The position numbers were made by a program, and so were the translations under genes. This document shows, piece after piece, positions 15,779 through 24,767 of a stretch of DNA of 28,494 nt (position 1 is its first letter; every line of letters starts with the position of its first letter). The notes beneath the pieces are model-generated. The model ran no database searches. It was not told where the DNA came from and was given only the letters and a program-made list of their open reading frames with translations. Source of the stretch: Alphaproteobacteria bacterium (GTDB lineage Bacteria; Pseudomonadota; Alphaproteobacteria; ATCC43930; CGMCC-115725); the NCBI GenBank assembly GCA_017353855.1, contig JAFMSA010000003.1, positions 1 through 28,494 on the forward strand, given 5' to 3'.

Positions 15779-16527
15779 GCAACGCAGCCGAGCCGTCCTT
15801 TACGGAGGACCGACTGCTCGGGGGTCGGGTTCGGCTGAAACAGCCGGCGGCCGGTTATCGGGTGGCGATCGATTCTGTGTTCCTCGCCGCCTCGGTTTCG
15901 GCCGAGCCGCACCAGCTGATCCTCGATGTCGGGTGCGGAAGCGGTGCTGCGATGTTATGCCTCGCGGCTCGCGTGCCGCATTCCCGCGTCGTCGGTCTGG
16001 AGATGCAGCGCGATCTCGTCCGGCTGGCCGGCGACAATGTTATCCTGAACGGTCTCGAGGCCCGCGCATCGGTCATGATCGGGGACCTGCTGCAGCCGCC
16101 GCCGCGTCTGTCTCCGGGGGCCTTCGACCATGTCATGGCGAACCCGCCGTTCAACGAACGCGGCCGCGCGCCCGCGGCCACGACGGCCGGCAAATCCCGC
16201 TCTACGATTGAGGGGGACGCCGATCTCGGCAACTGGGTGCGCTTCTCGCTGGCAATGGTCCGCGCAAAAGGCACGGTGACGTTCATTCACCGCGCCGATC
16301 GGATCGACGCGCTGCTCGGGCATGTCGCGGGACGAGCCGGCGAGGTTGTCGTCTTCCCGCTGTGGCCAGGGCAAGGAAAGCCGGCAAGCCGCATTCTCGT
16401 ACGGCTGCGCAAACAGGCCGCCGCCCCGGCGCGGCTTGCTGCCGGGCTTGTGCTGCACGAAGTCGATGGCCGGCTGACACGCGATGCAGAAGGGATCTTG
16501 CGCGAGGGCAGGGGGCTCGAAATGTAA
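15775..16527 (+). CDS. TrmN6-like tRNA/DNA adenine-N6 methyltransferase
   Basis: This 250-residue protein has the COG4123/TrmN6 layout: TEDRLLGGRVRLKQPAAGYRVAIDSVFLAA at the N-terminus, SAM motif I ILDVGCGSGAA (49-59), and the adenine-binding NPPF tetrad at 123-126. The E. coli relative makes m6A37 in tRNA1-Val. Other candidates in this family modify different RNAs, so the tRNA target is inferred. GTG 15775 is chosen because it overlaps the DUF2007 stop, GGAGAGGAG precedes it, and family similarity begins a few residues later. An in-frame ATG at 15742 would lie inside DUF2007. The S49 peptidase gene starts 42 bp downstream. Confidence 0.87.
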   Translation: MSNAAEPSFTEDRLLGGRVRLKQPAAGYRVAIDSVFLAASVSAEPHQLILDVGCGSGAAMLCLAARVPHSRVVGLEMQRDLVRLAGDNVILNGLEARASVMIGDLLQPPPRLSPGAFDHVMANPPFNERGRAPAATTAGKSRSTIEGDADLGNWVRFSLAMVRAKGTVTFIHRADRIDALLGHVAGRAGEVVVFPLWPGQGKPASRILVRLRKQAAAPARLAAGLVLHEVDGRLTRDAEGILREGRGLEM

Positions 16528-16569
16528 CCCGGGTGGCCCCGCGCGCTACGCAACCCCATTTGGGACCGC

Positions 16570-17415
16570 ATGAGTATTCGCGATCATTTCAATCTGGAGC
16601 GCCTATGGCCGCGGCGGCCTATCGTTACGGTCCTCCGTTTCGAGGGTGTGATCCTGCCGCGCTCGCGGCGCGGCGGTGTCTCCCTGGCGAATTACGCAGC
16701 GGCAATCGACAAAGCCTTCCGCGCCCGTAGCCTTGTCGCGGTTGCTATTGTAATCAATTCGCCGGGTGGCTCACCGGTTCAGTCGGCGCTACTCTACCGA
16801 CGTATCCGCCAGCTTGCCGATGAGAAGAGCGTACCAGTGATTGCCTTCGCCGAAGATGTCGCCGCGTCGGGTGGTTATTGGCTGGCGCTCGCTGGTGACG
16901 AGATCTTTAGCGAGGAGGCCTCCCTGCTCGGTTCGATCGGTGTGATCAGCGCCGGTTTCGGGCTTTACGAGCTTATCGGTCGGTTCGGCATCGAGCGGCG
17001 TCTGCACACCGCCGGCGAGCGGAAATCCTTGCTCGACCCGTTCTTGCCCGAAGACTCCTCCGAGGTCGAACGGCTGAGCGCACTCCAACAGGATATCCAC
17101 CAGTCCTTCAAAGAACACGTGCGGCGTCGCCGCGCCGGCAGAATCGATGCCGGCGACGAAAGCCTCTTTGCCGGTGACGTCCTGACCGGACGCATGGCGC
17201 TGGACCGCGGCCTCATTGATGGCATCGGCGAGCTGCGTGGGGTAATACGCGCCCGATACGGCGAAAAAGTCAGGCTTCGCCCGGTTGCGGCCGAAAGGCG
17301 CCGCTTGCCCTTGTTGAGCCGGCTGCCTTTTCTGAGGCCCGAACCCTGTTCATTGATCGCCGAACTCGTCGAGTGGATCGAGACGCGGCTGTTGTGGGCC
17401 AGGTTCGGCCTGTGA
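16570..17415 (+). CDS. S49 family (SppA/SohB-like) serine peptidase
   Basis: This 281-residue protein is a short S49 peptidase. It has a VLRFEGVI strand, the oxyanion-side NSPGGSPVQS loop (63-72), the catalytic Ser 100 in AEDVAASGGYWLA, the SLLGSIGVIS segment and Lys 152 in GERKSLLDPF, which completes the Ser-Lys dyad. Relatives cleave signal peptides left in membranes. No N-terminal transmembrane anchor is evident here, unlike SohB, so it may be cytoplasmic or peripheral. It lies 58 bp upstream of the PP0621-like gene and in line with glyQ-glyS-ppdK. Confidence 0.9.
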   Translation: MSIRDHFNLERLWPRRPIVTVLRFEGVILPRSRRGGVSLANYAAAIDKAFRARSLVAVAIVINSPGGSPVQSALLYRRIRQLADEKSVPVIAFAEDVAASGGYWLALAGDEIFSEEASLLGSIGVISAGFGLYELIGRFGIERRLHTAGERKSLLDPFLPEDSSEVERLSALQQDIHQSFKEHVRRRRAGRIDAGDESLFAGDVLTGRMALDRGLIDGIGELRGVIRARYGEKVRLRPVAAERRRLPLLSRLPFLRPEPCSLIAELVEWIETRLLWARFGL

Positions 17416-17473
17416 GAACTAGTACGGGAGGCCGTTTCTTGACCCGACTTCCGGGCTGCCGCTAAATCATGCG

Positions 17474-17698
17474 ATGTTTGCGTTTCCGAAACTCGTTCTA
17501 TTGCTGCTGGTAATCGCCGCGTTGTGGACCGGGTACCGCTGGCTGAATGGACTGCGCCGCGAGCTCCCCCGGCGACGCTCGGCGTCGGTTCGTCCGATGG
17601 TCTCTGCCGAGGATTTGGTGCCTTGCGGGATGTGCGGCGCCTATGTCGCCGCCCGGGCGCCAGGTTGCGGCAGACCCGATTGCCCGCGGCCGAAGTAA
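17474..17698 (+). CDS. PP0621-like small membrane protein with four cysteines
   Basis: This 74-residue protein has one N-terminal membrane helix (residues 4-24, PKLVLLLLVIAALWTGYRWL), a very basic linker (RRELPRRRSASVR), then PMVSAEDLVPCGMCGAYV and a short cysteine-containing tail. Cys 51, 54, 65 and 70 could form a small zinc knuckle facing the cytoplasm. The M-V-x-C-x-x-C-G-x-Y core matches the PP0621 family of unknown function; the tail is atypical, with CGRPDC in place of the usual ending. The gene ends 23 bp before the glyQ start, so it likely belongs to the same transcript. Confidence 0.7.
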   Translation: MFAFPKLVLLLLVIAALWTGYRWLNGLRRELPRRRSASVRPMVSAEDLVPCGMCGAYVAARAPGCGRPDCPRPK

Positions 17699-17721
17699 CC
17701 AGCCATGAGTGGCGGGCGGCT

Positions 17722-18585
17722 TTGAGCTTCCAATCATTAATTCTGGATTTGCAGAATTTCTGGGGAAAACAGGGCTGCGTCATTCTACAGCCCTACGATG
17801 TCGAGGTAGGGGCCGGCACCTTTCATCCAGCAACGGCGCTACGCGCGCTCGGACCCGAGCCCTGGCGCGCCGCCTATGTCCAGCCGTCGCGCCGACCAAC
17901 TGACGGCCGCTATGGCGAAAACCCCAACCGGATGCAGCATTTCTATCAATTCCAGGTGATTCTTAAGCCGTCGCCGACGGATAGCCAGGAGCTCTATCTC
18001 GCAAGCCTCGCGGCAATTGGCGTTGATCCCGCGCTGCATGACATCCGCTTCGTCGAGGACGATTGGGAGAGCCCAACCCTGGGTGCCTGGGGTCTTGGTT
18101 GGGAAGTCTGGCTCGATGGTATGGAGATCAGCCAGTTCACTTATTTTCAGCAGGTGGGCGGGATCGATTGCGACCCGGTTTCAACCGAGCTGACTTATGG
18201 TCTCGAGCGATTAGCGATGTTTATTCAGGGGGTCGAAAATGTCTTCGACCTCGACTACAACGCTGCCCCCGGCGCCGACCGCATCACCTATGGCCGAGTG
18301 TTTAAGCGCGCGGAACGGGAGTTCTCGGCCTACAACTTCGAGCTCGCCGACACCGAGCTTCTGACTGCCCATTTCGCTGATGCCGAGAAGGAGTGTCGAC
18401 GCCTGATCGATCGCACTCTGGCACTGCCCGCCTATGACCAGTGCCTGAAGGCAAGCCACCTGTTCAACCTGCTCGACGCCCGCGGTGCGATAAGCGTGAC
18501 CGAGCGCGCCGCCTACATCCTGCGCGTCAGAGCGCTGGCCAAGGCATGCTGCGAAATCTGGCTCGCCGGCAACGGTCGTGATTAA
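17722..18585 (+). CDS. glyQ: Glycyl-tRNA synthetase alpha subunit
   Basis: This 287-residue catalytic subunit of the alpha2-beta2 bacterial glycyl-tRNA synthetase charges tRNA-Gly with glycine. The family opening SFQSLILDLQNFWGKQGCVILQPYD is complete, as are HPATALRALGPEPW, the class II segment YGENPNRMQHFYQFQVILKP, DDWESPTLGAWGLGWEVWLDGMEI, TYFQQVGG and TYGLERLAM. The start is TTG 17722, because GlyQ proteins begin at this residue, no ATG or GTG lies in frame nearby, and GGCGGGCGG precedes it. The length matches the family. Its end overlaps the GTG start of glyS by eight bases. TTG initiation may lower its translation. Confidence 0.97.
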   Translation: MSFQSLILDLQNFWGKQGCVILQPYDVEVGAGTFHPATALRALGPEPWRAAYVQPSRRPTDGRYGENPNRMQHFYQFQVILKPSPTDSQELYLASLAAIGVDPALHDIRFVEDDWESPTLGAWGLGWEVWLDGMEISQFTYFQQVGGIDCDPVSTELTYGLERLAMFIQGVENVFDLDYNAAPGADRITYGRVFKRAEREFSAYNFELADTELLTAHFADAEKECRRLIDRTLALPAYDQCLKASHLFNLLDARGAISVTERAAYILRVRALAKACCEIWLAGNGRD

Positions 18586-20662
18586 ACCTCGTCTCAGCGG
18601 AGAGCTGCTGCTGGAGTTGTTGTCGGAAGAGATTCCGGCAAGCATGCAAGCGCACGCGATTGTCGGACTTACCCGCCTGTTGCGCGACAAGCTGATGATC
18701 GCCGAGATCGCCGCTGCCAGCATCCGCGGCTATGTGACGGCGCGGCGCCTCGCGGTCATCGCCGAGGGCATTCCCGCGACACAGCCGGATCGGGTGGAGG
18801 AGCGGCGCGGCCCTCGCCTTGGTGCTCCGGTGCCCGCGATCGAAGGATTTCTGCGGTCCGCCGGGATCGCTTCGGTCGAGGAATGCGAGGTTCGCGAGAC
18901 CGACAGAGGTGCGTTCTATTTCGCGGTCGTCAAGCGGCCTCGCCGCACAGCTGCGCAGGTATTGCCGGACCTTGTCAAGGCAGCAATCGCGGAGCTGGCT
19001 TGGCCGAAATCCATGCGCTTCCCGGCTTCGGCGCTGCGCTGGGTCAGGCCATTGGCATCGGTCGTTTGCTTGTTCGAGGGCGAGGTGATTGAGCTGGAGC
19101 TCGATCGGATCAGCGTCGGGCGGATCACCCGCGGTCATCGCTTTCTGTCGCCGCGCGAGATTCAGGTCGGGGATGCCTGCGATTATCTCCGGCAACTCCG
19201 CGCGGCTCATGTCGTACTGGACCCGGCTCGCCGGAAAGAGACGATCCTGAAGCACCTGGAGCAGGCAGCCGCCGCCGACGGATTTACGCTCAAGCCGGAT
19301 CCCGGATTGCTCGACGAGGTCACCGGGCTCGTCGAGTTTCCGGTCGTGCTCACCGGAGCGATCGATGCCGAGTTCATGACGCTCCCGCCCGAGGTGCTCG
19401 CGACGGCGATGCGCTCGCAACAGAGATATTTTTCGTGCCTGCGTCCCGACGGTGCACTCGCATCCAGGTTTCTGTTTGTCGCGGACAATCTCGCCGCCGA
19501 CGGCGGCAGGACGATCATCGCGGGTAATGAGCGCGTGCTGCGGGCCCGGCTCGCAGACGCCCGTTTTTTCTGGGATCAGGACCGGCGGGTGCCGCTCGAA
19601 TCCCGGGTCGAGGCCCTATCGCAGCGCGTCTTTCATGCCAAGCTTGGCAGCATGCGCGACAAGATCGCGCGAATGGAGCGGTTGGCCGGCTTCCTGGCGC
19701 AGTACATCCCTGGTGCCGATCCGGGCCGATCGCGGCGCGCAGCGCACATCGCCAAAGCCGACCTGTCGAGCGGCATGGTAGCGGAGTTCCCCGAGCTGCA
19801 AGGGATCATGGGCCGCTATTATGCCCTGCATGACCGCGAGGATCCGGCGGTCGCAGACGCGATCGCCGATCATTACAGACCGCTGGGACCGAACGATGCC
19901 TGCCCGACTGCGCCCGAGAGCGTCGCGGCCGCCCTCGCGGACAAGATCGATTCCCTCGTGGCCTTCTTTTCGATCGGCGAAAAACCGACCGGGTCCCGCG
20001 ATCCGTTCGGGTTGCGCCGTGCCGCTCTTGGGGTCGTCCGGCTCATTCTCGAAAATCGTTTGCGGCTGCCGCTCGCTGCCGCTTTCGAACACGCCCGTTC
20101 GGGCCTCGGCCCGGGATTTACCGATCCCGCCGGCGAGCTGCTCGGCTTCATCGCCGAACGCCTTCGCGTGCATTTGCGCGAACAGGGGATCGGCCACGAC
20201 CTTATTGCAGCGGTTTTTGCGCAAGTTGGACAGCGAGAAGATGATCTTGTCCGCCTGCTGGCGCGTGTTGCTGCACTGCGCGCCTTTGTGGCCACCGAAG
20301 ACGGAGCCAATCTGCTGACCGCGTTTCGGCGGGCCTCCAACATCGTTGCGATCGAAGAACGCAAGGACGGCCGCAGATACGAGGGCGATACCGATCCGGC
20401 GCTGTTGCGCCAAACGGAGGAGCGGCTGTTGGCCGAAGGGCTCGCGGAAGTCGGCCAGCGCGCCGGAACCTTCCTCAAGCGCGAAGAGTTCGAGACAGCG
20501 ATGGCCGAATTGGCGCGGCTTCGGCGCCCGGTTGACGATTTCTTCGAACAGGTCACCGTCAATTGCGGCGACGCTGCGCTCAGGGAAAACCGGTTGCGTT
20601 TGTTGTCGCACATCCGGGCGACGCTGAACCAAGTCGCCGATTTTTCCCAGGTCGAAGGGTGA
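18578..20662 (+). CDS. glyS: Glycyl-tRNA synthetase beta subunit
   Basis: This 694-residue subunit binds tRNA-Gly and completes the enzyme made with glyQ. The start GTG 18578 gives the typical GELLLELLSEEIPASMQ opening and overlaps the glyQ stop by eight bases, so the two are translationally coupled. Landmarks are FPVVLTGAIDAEFMTLPPEVL, the AMRSQQRYFSCL segment, FLFVADN, FFWDQDRRVPL, the HD-like helical region HIAKADLSSGMVAEFPELQGIMGRYYA, GSRDPFGLRRAALGVVRL, and the C-terminal anticodon-binding helices ending FFEQVTVN. Full length, no damage. ppdK follows after seven bases. Confidence 0.97.
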   Translation: MIKPRLSGELLLELLSEEIPASMQAHAIVGLTRLLRDKLMIAEIAAASIRGYVTARRLAVIAEGIPATQPDRVEERRGPRLGAPVPAIEGFLRSAGIASVEECEVRETDRGAFYFAVVKRPRRTAAQVLPDLVKAAIAELAWPKSMRFPASALRWVRPLASVVCLFEGEVIELELDRISVGRITRGHRFLSPREIQVGDACDYLRQLRAAHVVLDPARRKETILKHLEQAAAADGFTLKPDPGLLDEVTGLVEFPVVLTGAIDAEFMTLPPEVLATAMRSQQRYFSCLRPDGALASRFLFVADNLAADGGRTIIAGNERVLRARLADARFFWDQDRRVPLESRVEALSQRVFHAKLGSMRDKIARMERLAGFLAQYIPGADPGRSRRAAHIAKADLSSGMVAEFPELQGIMGRYYALHDREDPAVADAIADHYRPLGPNDACPTAPESVAAALADKIDSLVAFFSIGEKPTGSRDPFGLRRAALGVVRLILENRLRLPLAAAFEHARSGLGPGFTDPAGELLGFIAERLRVHLREQGIGHDLIAAVFAQVGQREDDLVRLLARVAALRAFVATEDGANLLTAFRRASNIVAIEERKDGRRYEGDTDPALLRQTEERLLAEGLAEVGQRAGTFLKREEFETAMAELARLRRPVDDFFEQVTVNCGDAALRENRLRLLSHIRATLNQVADFSQVEG

Positions 20663-20669
20663 GCGGTGA

Positions 20670-23351
20670 ATGACGAAATGGGTCTACAGCTTTGGCGACG
20701 GCGCCGCCGAGGGCCGGGCCGATATGAAGGACTTGCTCGGCGGCAAGGGCGCCGGGCTCGCCGAGATGAGCAATCTGGGCCTGCCGGTTCCGCCCGGCTT
20801 CACAATCACGACAGAGGTCTGCACCTACTACTACGCGCACGGAAAATCCTATCCGACAGAGCTGCGCGACCAGGTCGTCGAGGGGCTCGCTGCGCTCGAG
20901 CGCTCGCTCGGGGCGAGGTTTGGCGACGCGGACAACCCCTTGCTGGTGTCCGTCCGGTCGGGCGCGCGCGTTTCGATGCCGGGCATGATGGATACCGTTC
21001 TGAACCTCGGGCTCAACGAGCAGGCTGTCGCGGGCCTGGCGCGCAAGAGCGGCGACGAACGCTTCGCCTATGACAGCTACCGCCGTTTCATTCAGATGTA
21101 CGGCCAGGTCGTACTCGGAATAGATCACCATCATTTCGAGGAATTGCTCGAAAGCCATAAGTTCGACAACAACATCTCGCTGGATACCGATCTCTCCGCC
21201 GCGGACTGGAAGACGATCGTCTCGGGCTTCAAGGATGTCGTCGCTCAGGAGCACGGTCATCCCTTCCCGGAGGATCCGGAGCAGCAGCTCTGGGGCGCCA
21301 TCGGAGCGGTCTTCGGCTCCTGGACGAACCCGCGCGCGGTGACCTACCGCCGGCTCCACGACATCCCCGCGGACTGGGGGACGGCAGTTAACGTGCAGGC
21401 GATGGTGTTCGGCAATATGGGCGCGGATTGCGCGACAGGCGTTGCGTTCACGCGCAACCCGTCGACCGGCGAGAACGAATTCTACGGAGAATATTTGGTC
21501 AATGCCCAAGGCGAAGACGTCGTTGCCGGTATCCGTACCCCGCAACACCTGACAATTGCCGGGAAGGAGGCAAACAACTCGGCACAGCCGGCCATGGAAG
21601 AGGTGATGCCCGACGTGCTTGCCGAACTCTGCAAAGTAAGGCGCACACTCGAAGACCATTACCGCGACATGCAGGACATCGAGTTTACGGTGCAGCGCAG
21701 CAAGCTGTGGATGCTGCAGACGCGGACCGGCAAGCGCACCGCTCAGGCGGCGCTTAAGATTGCCGTCTCTCTGGTCGAAGAACGGGTAATCGACCGGAAC
21801 GAGGCAGTGCGCCGGATCGAGCCGGCATCGCTCGACCAGCTGCTGCATCCGAGGCTGGATCCCAAGGCTAAAAAGACCGTCCTCGCCCGTGGGTTGCCGG
21901 CTTCGCCCGGAGCCGCTTCCGGCAAGGTAATCTTCTCGGCCGACGAGGCCGAAGCACTCGCCGCGCGCGGCGAAGCGGTGATTCTGGTGCGCATAGAGAC
22001 GAGCCCGGAGGACATCCATGGCATGCACGCCGCAAGGGGCGTGTTGACCACCCGCGGCGGGATGACCAGCCACGCGGCGGTCGTCGCGCGCGGTATGGGG
22101 AGGCCCTGCGTCGCCGGAGCCGGCGATCTGCGGGTCGATTATGAGGCGCGCGCGATGGCGGCGCGGAATGTTTTGGTGAAGGCAGGCGAGATCGTTACGA
22201 TTGACGGATCCACCGGCGAGGTGATGCTTGGCGAGGTGCCGACGATCCAACCGGAGCTTTCCGGGGATTTCGCGACGTTGATGGGTTGGGCGGACGCGGT
22301 CCGCCGACTAAAGGTCCGAGCCAATGCCGAAACCGCCATCGACGCCCGCACCGCCGTGCGGTTCGGCGCCCAAGGTATCGGGCTCAGTCGCACCGAGCAC
22401 ATGTTTTTCGAGGCCGATCGCATCGGCGCGATGCGCCGAGTGATCATGGCCGAGGACGAAACCGGGCGCCGCGCCGGACTGGCGGAGCTCCTCCCGATAC
22501 AGCGCGAGGATTTTGCGGAAATCTTCCGGATTATGAAGGGGTTGCCGGTCACGATCCGGCTATTGGACCCGCCGCTCCACGAATTCTTGCCCAAAACCGA
22601 GGCGGAGTTCAGCGAGATGGCGCGGATTACCGGCAGAGATGTGGCAACGATCCGCCATCGGGCCCTGGCTTTGCATGAGACCAATCCGATGCTGGGTCAT
22701 CGCGGCTGCCGTTTGGGCATCACCTATCCCGAGATCTACGAGATGCAGGTCGCCGCCATCTTCGAGGCGGCCGTCGTCGTCATCAAGGAGAGCGGCGAGA
22801 CCGTCGAGCCCGAGATCATGGTCCCGCTGATCGCTACGAAGAAGGAATTCGACATCCTGAAGTCGATGATCGACCGGATAAGCACAGAGGTCATAGAGCG
22901 CGAGGGTGTCAGCGTGCCTTATCTCGTCGGCACGATGATCGAGCTGCCGCGCGCCGCTCTGCTCGCGGGTGAGATCGCGCAGACGGCCGAATTCTTCAGC
23001 TTTGGCACTAACGATCTGACGCAGACGGTGTTCGGCCTGTCGCGCGATGATGCCGCAAGCTTTGTCGGAGCCTATCAGAAGCTCGGGATATTCGAGCACG
23101 ACCCTTTCGTTAGCCTCGATGTGAACGGAGTGGGCCAACTCGTGCACATAGCGGCCGAGCGCGGACGCGCCGCCCGGCCGGGCTTGAAGCTGGGCATATG
23201 CGGCGAGCATGGCGGCGACCCGGCGTCAATCGTATTTTGTCACTCGGTCGGACTCGATTACGTTTCCTGCTCACCCTATCGCGTTCCGATTGCTCGCCTT
23301 GCCGCAGCGCAAGCGGCGCTCTCGGGACCGTCCGGCAGCGCAACGGCGTGA
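20670..23351 (+). CDS. ppdK: Pyruvate, phosphate dikinase
   Basis: This 893-residue enzyme interconverts pyruvate, ATP and phosphate with PEP, AMP and pyrophosphate. It has the N-terminal nucleotide-binding domain (VYSFGDGAAEGRADMKDLLGGKGAGLAEM), the phosphohistidine domain with catalytic His 468 in RGGMTSHAAVVARGMGRPCV, and the PEP-binding barrel with GIGLSRTEHMFF, the GTNDLTQTVFGLSRDD segment and catalytic Cys 844 in GICGEHGGDP. The start ATG 20670 is seven bases after the glyS stop, with AGGGTGAG before it. In alphaproteobacteria this gene commonly follows glyS. It sits at the PEP-pyruvate node and may run in either direction. Confidence 0.97.
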   Translation: MTKWVYSFGDGAAEGRADMKDLLGGKGAGLAEMSNLGLPVPPGFTITTEVCTYYYAHGKSYPTELRDQVVEGLAALERSLGARFGDADNPLLVSVRSGARVSMPGMMDTVLNLGLNEQAVAGLARKSGDERFAYDSYRRFIQMYGQVVLGIDHHHFEELLESHKFDNNISLDTDLSAADWKTIVSGFKDVVAQEHGHPFPEDPEQQLWGAIGAVFGSWTNPRAVTYRRLHDIPADWGTAVNVQAMVFGNMGADCATGVAFTRNPSTGENEFYGEYLVNAQGEDVVAGIRTPQHLTIAGKEANNSAQPAMEEVMPDVLAELCKVRRTLEDHYRDMQDIEFTVQRSKLWMLQTRTGKRTAQAALKIAVSLVEERVIDRNEAVRRIEPASLDQLLHPRLDPKAKKTVLARGLPASPGAASGKVIFSADEAEALAARGEAVILVRIETSPEDIHGMHAARGVLTTRGGMTSHAAVVARGMGRPCVAGAGDLRVDYEARAMAARNVLVKAGEIVTIDGSTGEVMLGEVPTIQPELSGDFATLMGWADAVRRLKVRANAETAIDARTAVRFGAQGIGLSRTEHMFFEADRIGAMRRVIMAEDETGRRAGLAELLPIQREDFAEIFRIMKGLPVTIRLLDPPLHEFLPKTEAEFSEMARITGRDVATIRHRALALHETNPMLGHRGCRLGITYPEIYEMQVAAIFEAAVVVIKESGETVEPEIMVPLIATKKEFDILKSMIDRISTEVIEREGVSVPYLVGTMIELPRAALLAGEIAQTAEFFSFGTNDLTQTVFGLSRDDAASFVGAYQKLGIFEHDPFVSLDVNGVGQLVHIAAERGRAARPGLKLGICGEHGGDPASIVFCHSVGLDYVSCSPYRVPIARLAAAQAALSGPSGSATA

Positions 23352-23740
23352 AAGAGGGCATCGTCTTAACTGTTCTCCTGCTGTTGATCGGCGGCGCCGC
23401 ATTGGCCGCAGGCGGTGCCGCCGTGCCGGCACCGACGATCTATGCGCGTCCGACCCCCGCTCCCCTGACGCCGCCGGTAAATCCCGGTCCGGCCGTCAGG
23501 CCGCCGGCCGGGTTGTCACCGTTGCTGACGAGGCCCGGACCGGTTTACCCGACCCCGCAGGGCTCGATGCCGGCCTATCCGCCTGCGCAACTTCCCGGTC
23601 CGGTCGGGCAGCAGAACATACAGTCTTTTCGCAACAGCCTCCTCAATCAGCTGCGGCAGCTTGAACGCAGCGGGGTCAGTCCGGGTAGCGAACGCGTCCG
23701 CGAAATTCAACGGCAGCTGAACCAGACAGCCCCGCAGTAG
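23348..23740 (+). CDS. Small exported proline-rich protein
   Basis: This 130-residue protein starts at GTG 23348, which overlaps the ppdK stop (GTGA). It begins with a hydrophobic signal sequence (KEGIVLTVLLLLIGGAALAAG). The next 70 residues are very rich in Pro, Ala and Gly (PTPAPLTPPVNPGPAV and similar). The C-terminus is a charged, probably helical segment, SFRNSLLNQLRQLERSGVSP...EIQRQLNQ. No family was recognised. It may be a periplasmic or cell-wall protein, and the coupling to ppdK is probably positional. The codon use looks coding, and the frame ends before the convergent ygfZ gene. Confidence 0.65.
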   Translation: MKEGIVLTVLLLLIGGAALAAGGAAVPAPTIYARPTPAPLTPPVNPGPAVRPPAGLSPLLTRPGPVYPTPQGSMPAYPPAQLPGPVGQQNIQSFRNSLLNQLRQLERSGVSPGSERVREIQRQLNQTAPQ

Positions 23741-23778
23741 TCTAATGCGTGCAATTGGTGCGGGTTCGAGACAATCCG

Positions 23779-24690
23779 TTATTCTGTCTGCGGCCCTGCT
23801 GCGTTATCGAGACGCATCCAGTCCGGCTTCATCGGAATTATCGCAGCATCCCCTGCCGCAAGCCTCCTGTTCTCGACGACCGGTTCGAGCCGCAGCAGCG
23901 CGAGAGCGAACCCGTTGCGGCTCGATCGGATTTCCCCGGCCTCGCGCCCATCGGCCGTTACGAGCGACCCCGGCGCAGGAGTCGGGCCGTCGATACGCAC
24001 CGGCATCAGCCGCTTCTTGACGAGCCCGCGGTATCGGGTGCGGGCAGTCAGCTCCTGGCCGACATAACAGCCCTTCTGCCAGTCGATGCCGTTCAATTCG
24101 TCGAACCCCGACTCGAGAAGGATCGATTTTTCCGGCACGAGGTCCCGGCTGCCGTCCGGAATACCGAGCCGAAGACGCAGGCGCTCGTAGGCGTCAGAGC
24201 CGGATTCGACAAGGCCCGTCCTGCTGATCTCGGATCGGATCGTTTCGCGCGGCAGGATCACGCGCGCCCCGAGAGCAGCAAGCCGCGGATCGATCAGCGC
24301 AACGCCGCAACCGAGCGGCACGGCCGCGCCCGGTTCGCCGGATAGGCCGAGGGCTGCGAATGCGCCGTCGCCCAGCACCGCCGCAACGCAGAGATCGGAC
24401 CGTTCGCGGAGCGTGGCCTGCGCGCGCAACCGATAAATTGACAGCCGCCGTTTGAGATCTTCAAGCCGCGAAGCTTCGGCATCGAGCCAGATCGATTCGG
24501 CCACTTCGACCATTATGAAATCATGCAGGTACCTGCCCTGTGCGGTGAGCAGCGCCGCATAACGCGCCGCCGCGGGACCGACTTTGTCGACATCGTTGGA
24601 GACAAGCCCCTGCAGGAAGGAGCGGCGATCCCGGCCCGAGACAGCGAGGATCCCGCGATCCTCGAGCACAACAAATCCGGCTTGCGACAT
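23779..24690 (-). CDS. ygfZ: YgfZ/GcvT-like folate-binding protein (Fe-S cluster repair)
   Basis: This 303-residue protein belongs to the YgfZ family, which binds tetrahydrofolate and supports the assembly or repair of some iron-sulfur enzymes. The diagnostic KGCYVGQE motif with its reactive cysteine is at residues 206-213, followed by LTARTRYRGLVKKRLMPV. The N-terminus SGRDRRSFLQGLVSNDVDK and ALLTAQGRYLHDF are typical too. ATG 24690 is the only sensible start. It is divergent from the GT9 gene, with 77 bp between the starts, and convergent with the proline-rich protein gene. Cytoplasmic. Confidence 0.92.
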   Translation of the reverse strand: MSQAGFVVLEDRGILAVSGRDRRSFLQGLVSNDVDKVGPAAARYAALLTAQGRYLHDFIMVEVAESIWLDAEASRLEDLKRRLSIYRLRAQATLRERSDLCVAAVLGDGAFAALGLSGEPGAAVPLGCGVALIDPRLAALGARVILPRETIRSEISRTGLVESGSDAYERLRLRLGIPDGSRDLVPEKSILLESGFDELNGIDWQKGCYVGQELTARTRYRGLVKKRLMPVRIDGPTPAPGSLVTADGREAGEIRSSRNGFALALLRLEPVVENRRLAAGDAAIIPMKPDWMRLDNAAGPQTE

Positions 24691-24721
24691 GGCGCGGTAG
24701 AGTTAGGCGAGGACGGGCTTA

Positions 24722-24750
24722 TTGGCAAGGCGTCGGCACCGGGATATAAG
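24722..24750 (+). promoter_or_regulatory. Strong sigma-70-type promoter of the glycosyltransferase cluster
   Basis: TTGGCA (24722-24727) and TATAAG (24745-24750) are separated by exactly 17 bases, each matching five of six consensus positions. Transcription would start near 24757, only about 11 bases before the GT9 ATG at 24768. That leader is too short for a normal ribosome site, and none is seen. Confidence 0.6.
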
Positions 24751-24767
24751 GCCTGCGGACCGGCTGA

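Noticed and set aside
19616..20632. 338-residue minus-strand frame
   Set aside because: It is antisense to glyS and has no protein-family signature.
20580..22250. 556-residue minus-strand frame
   Set aside because: It is antisense to ppdK, which is complete with all catalytic motifs.
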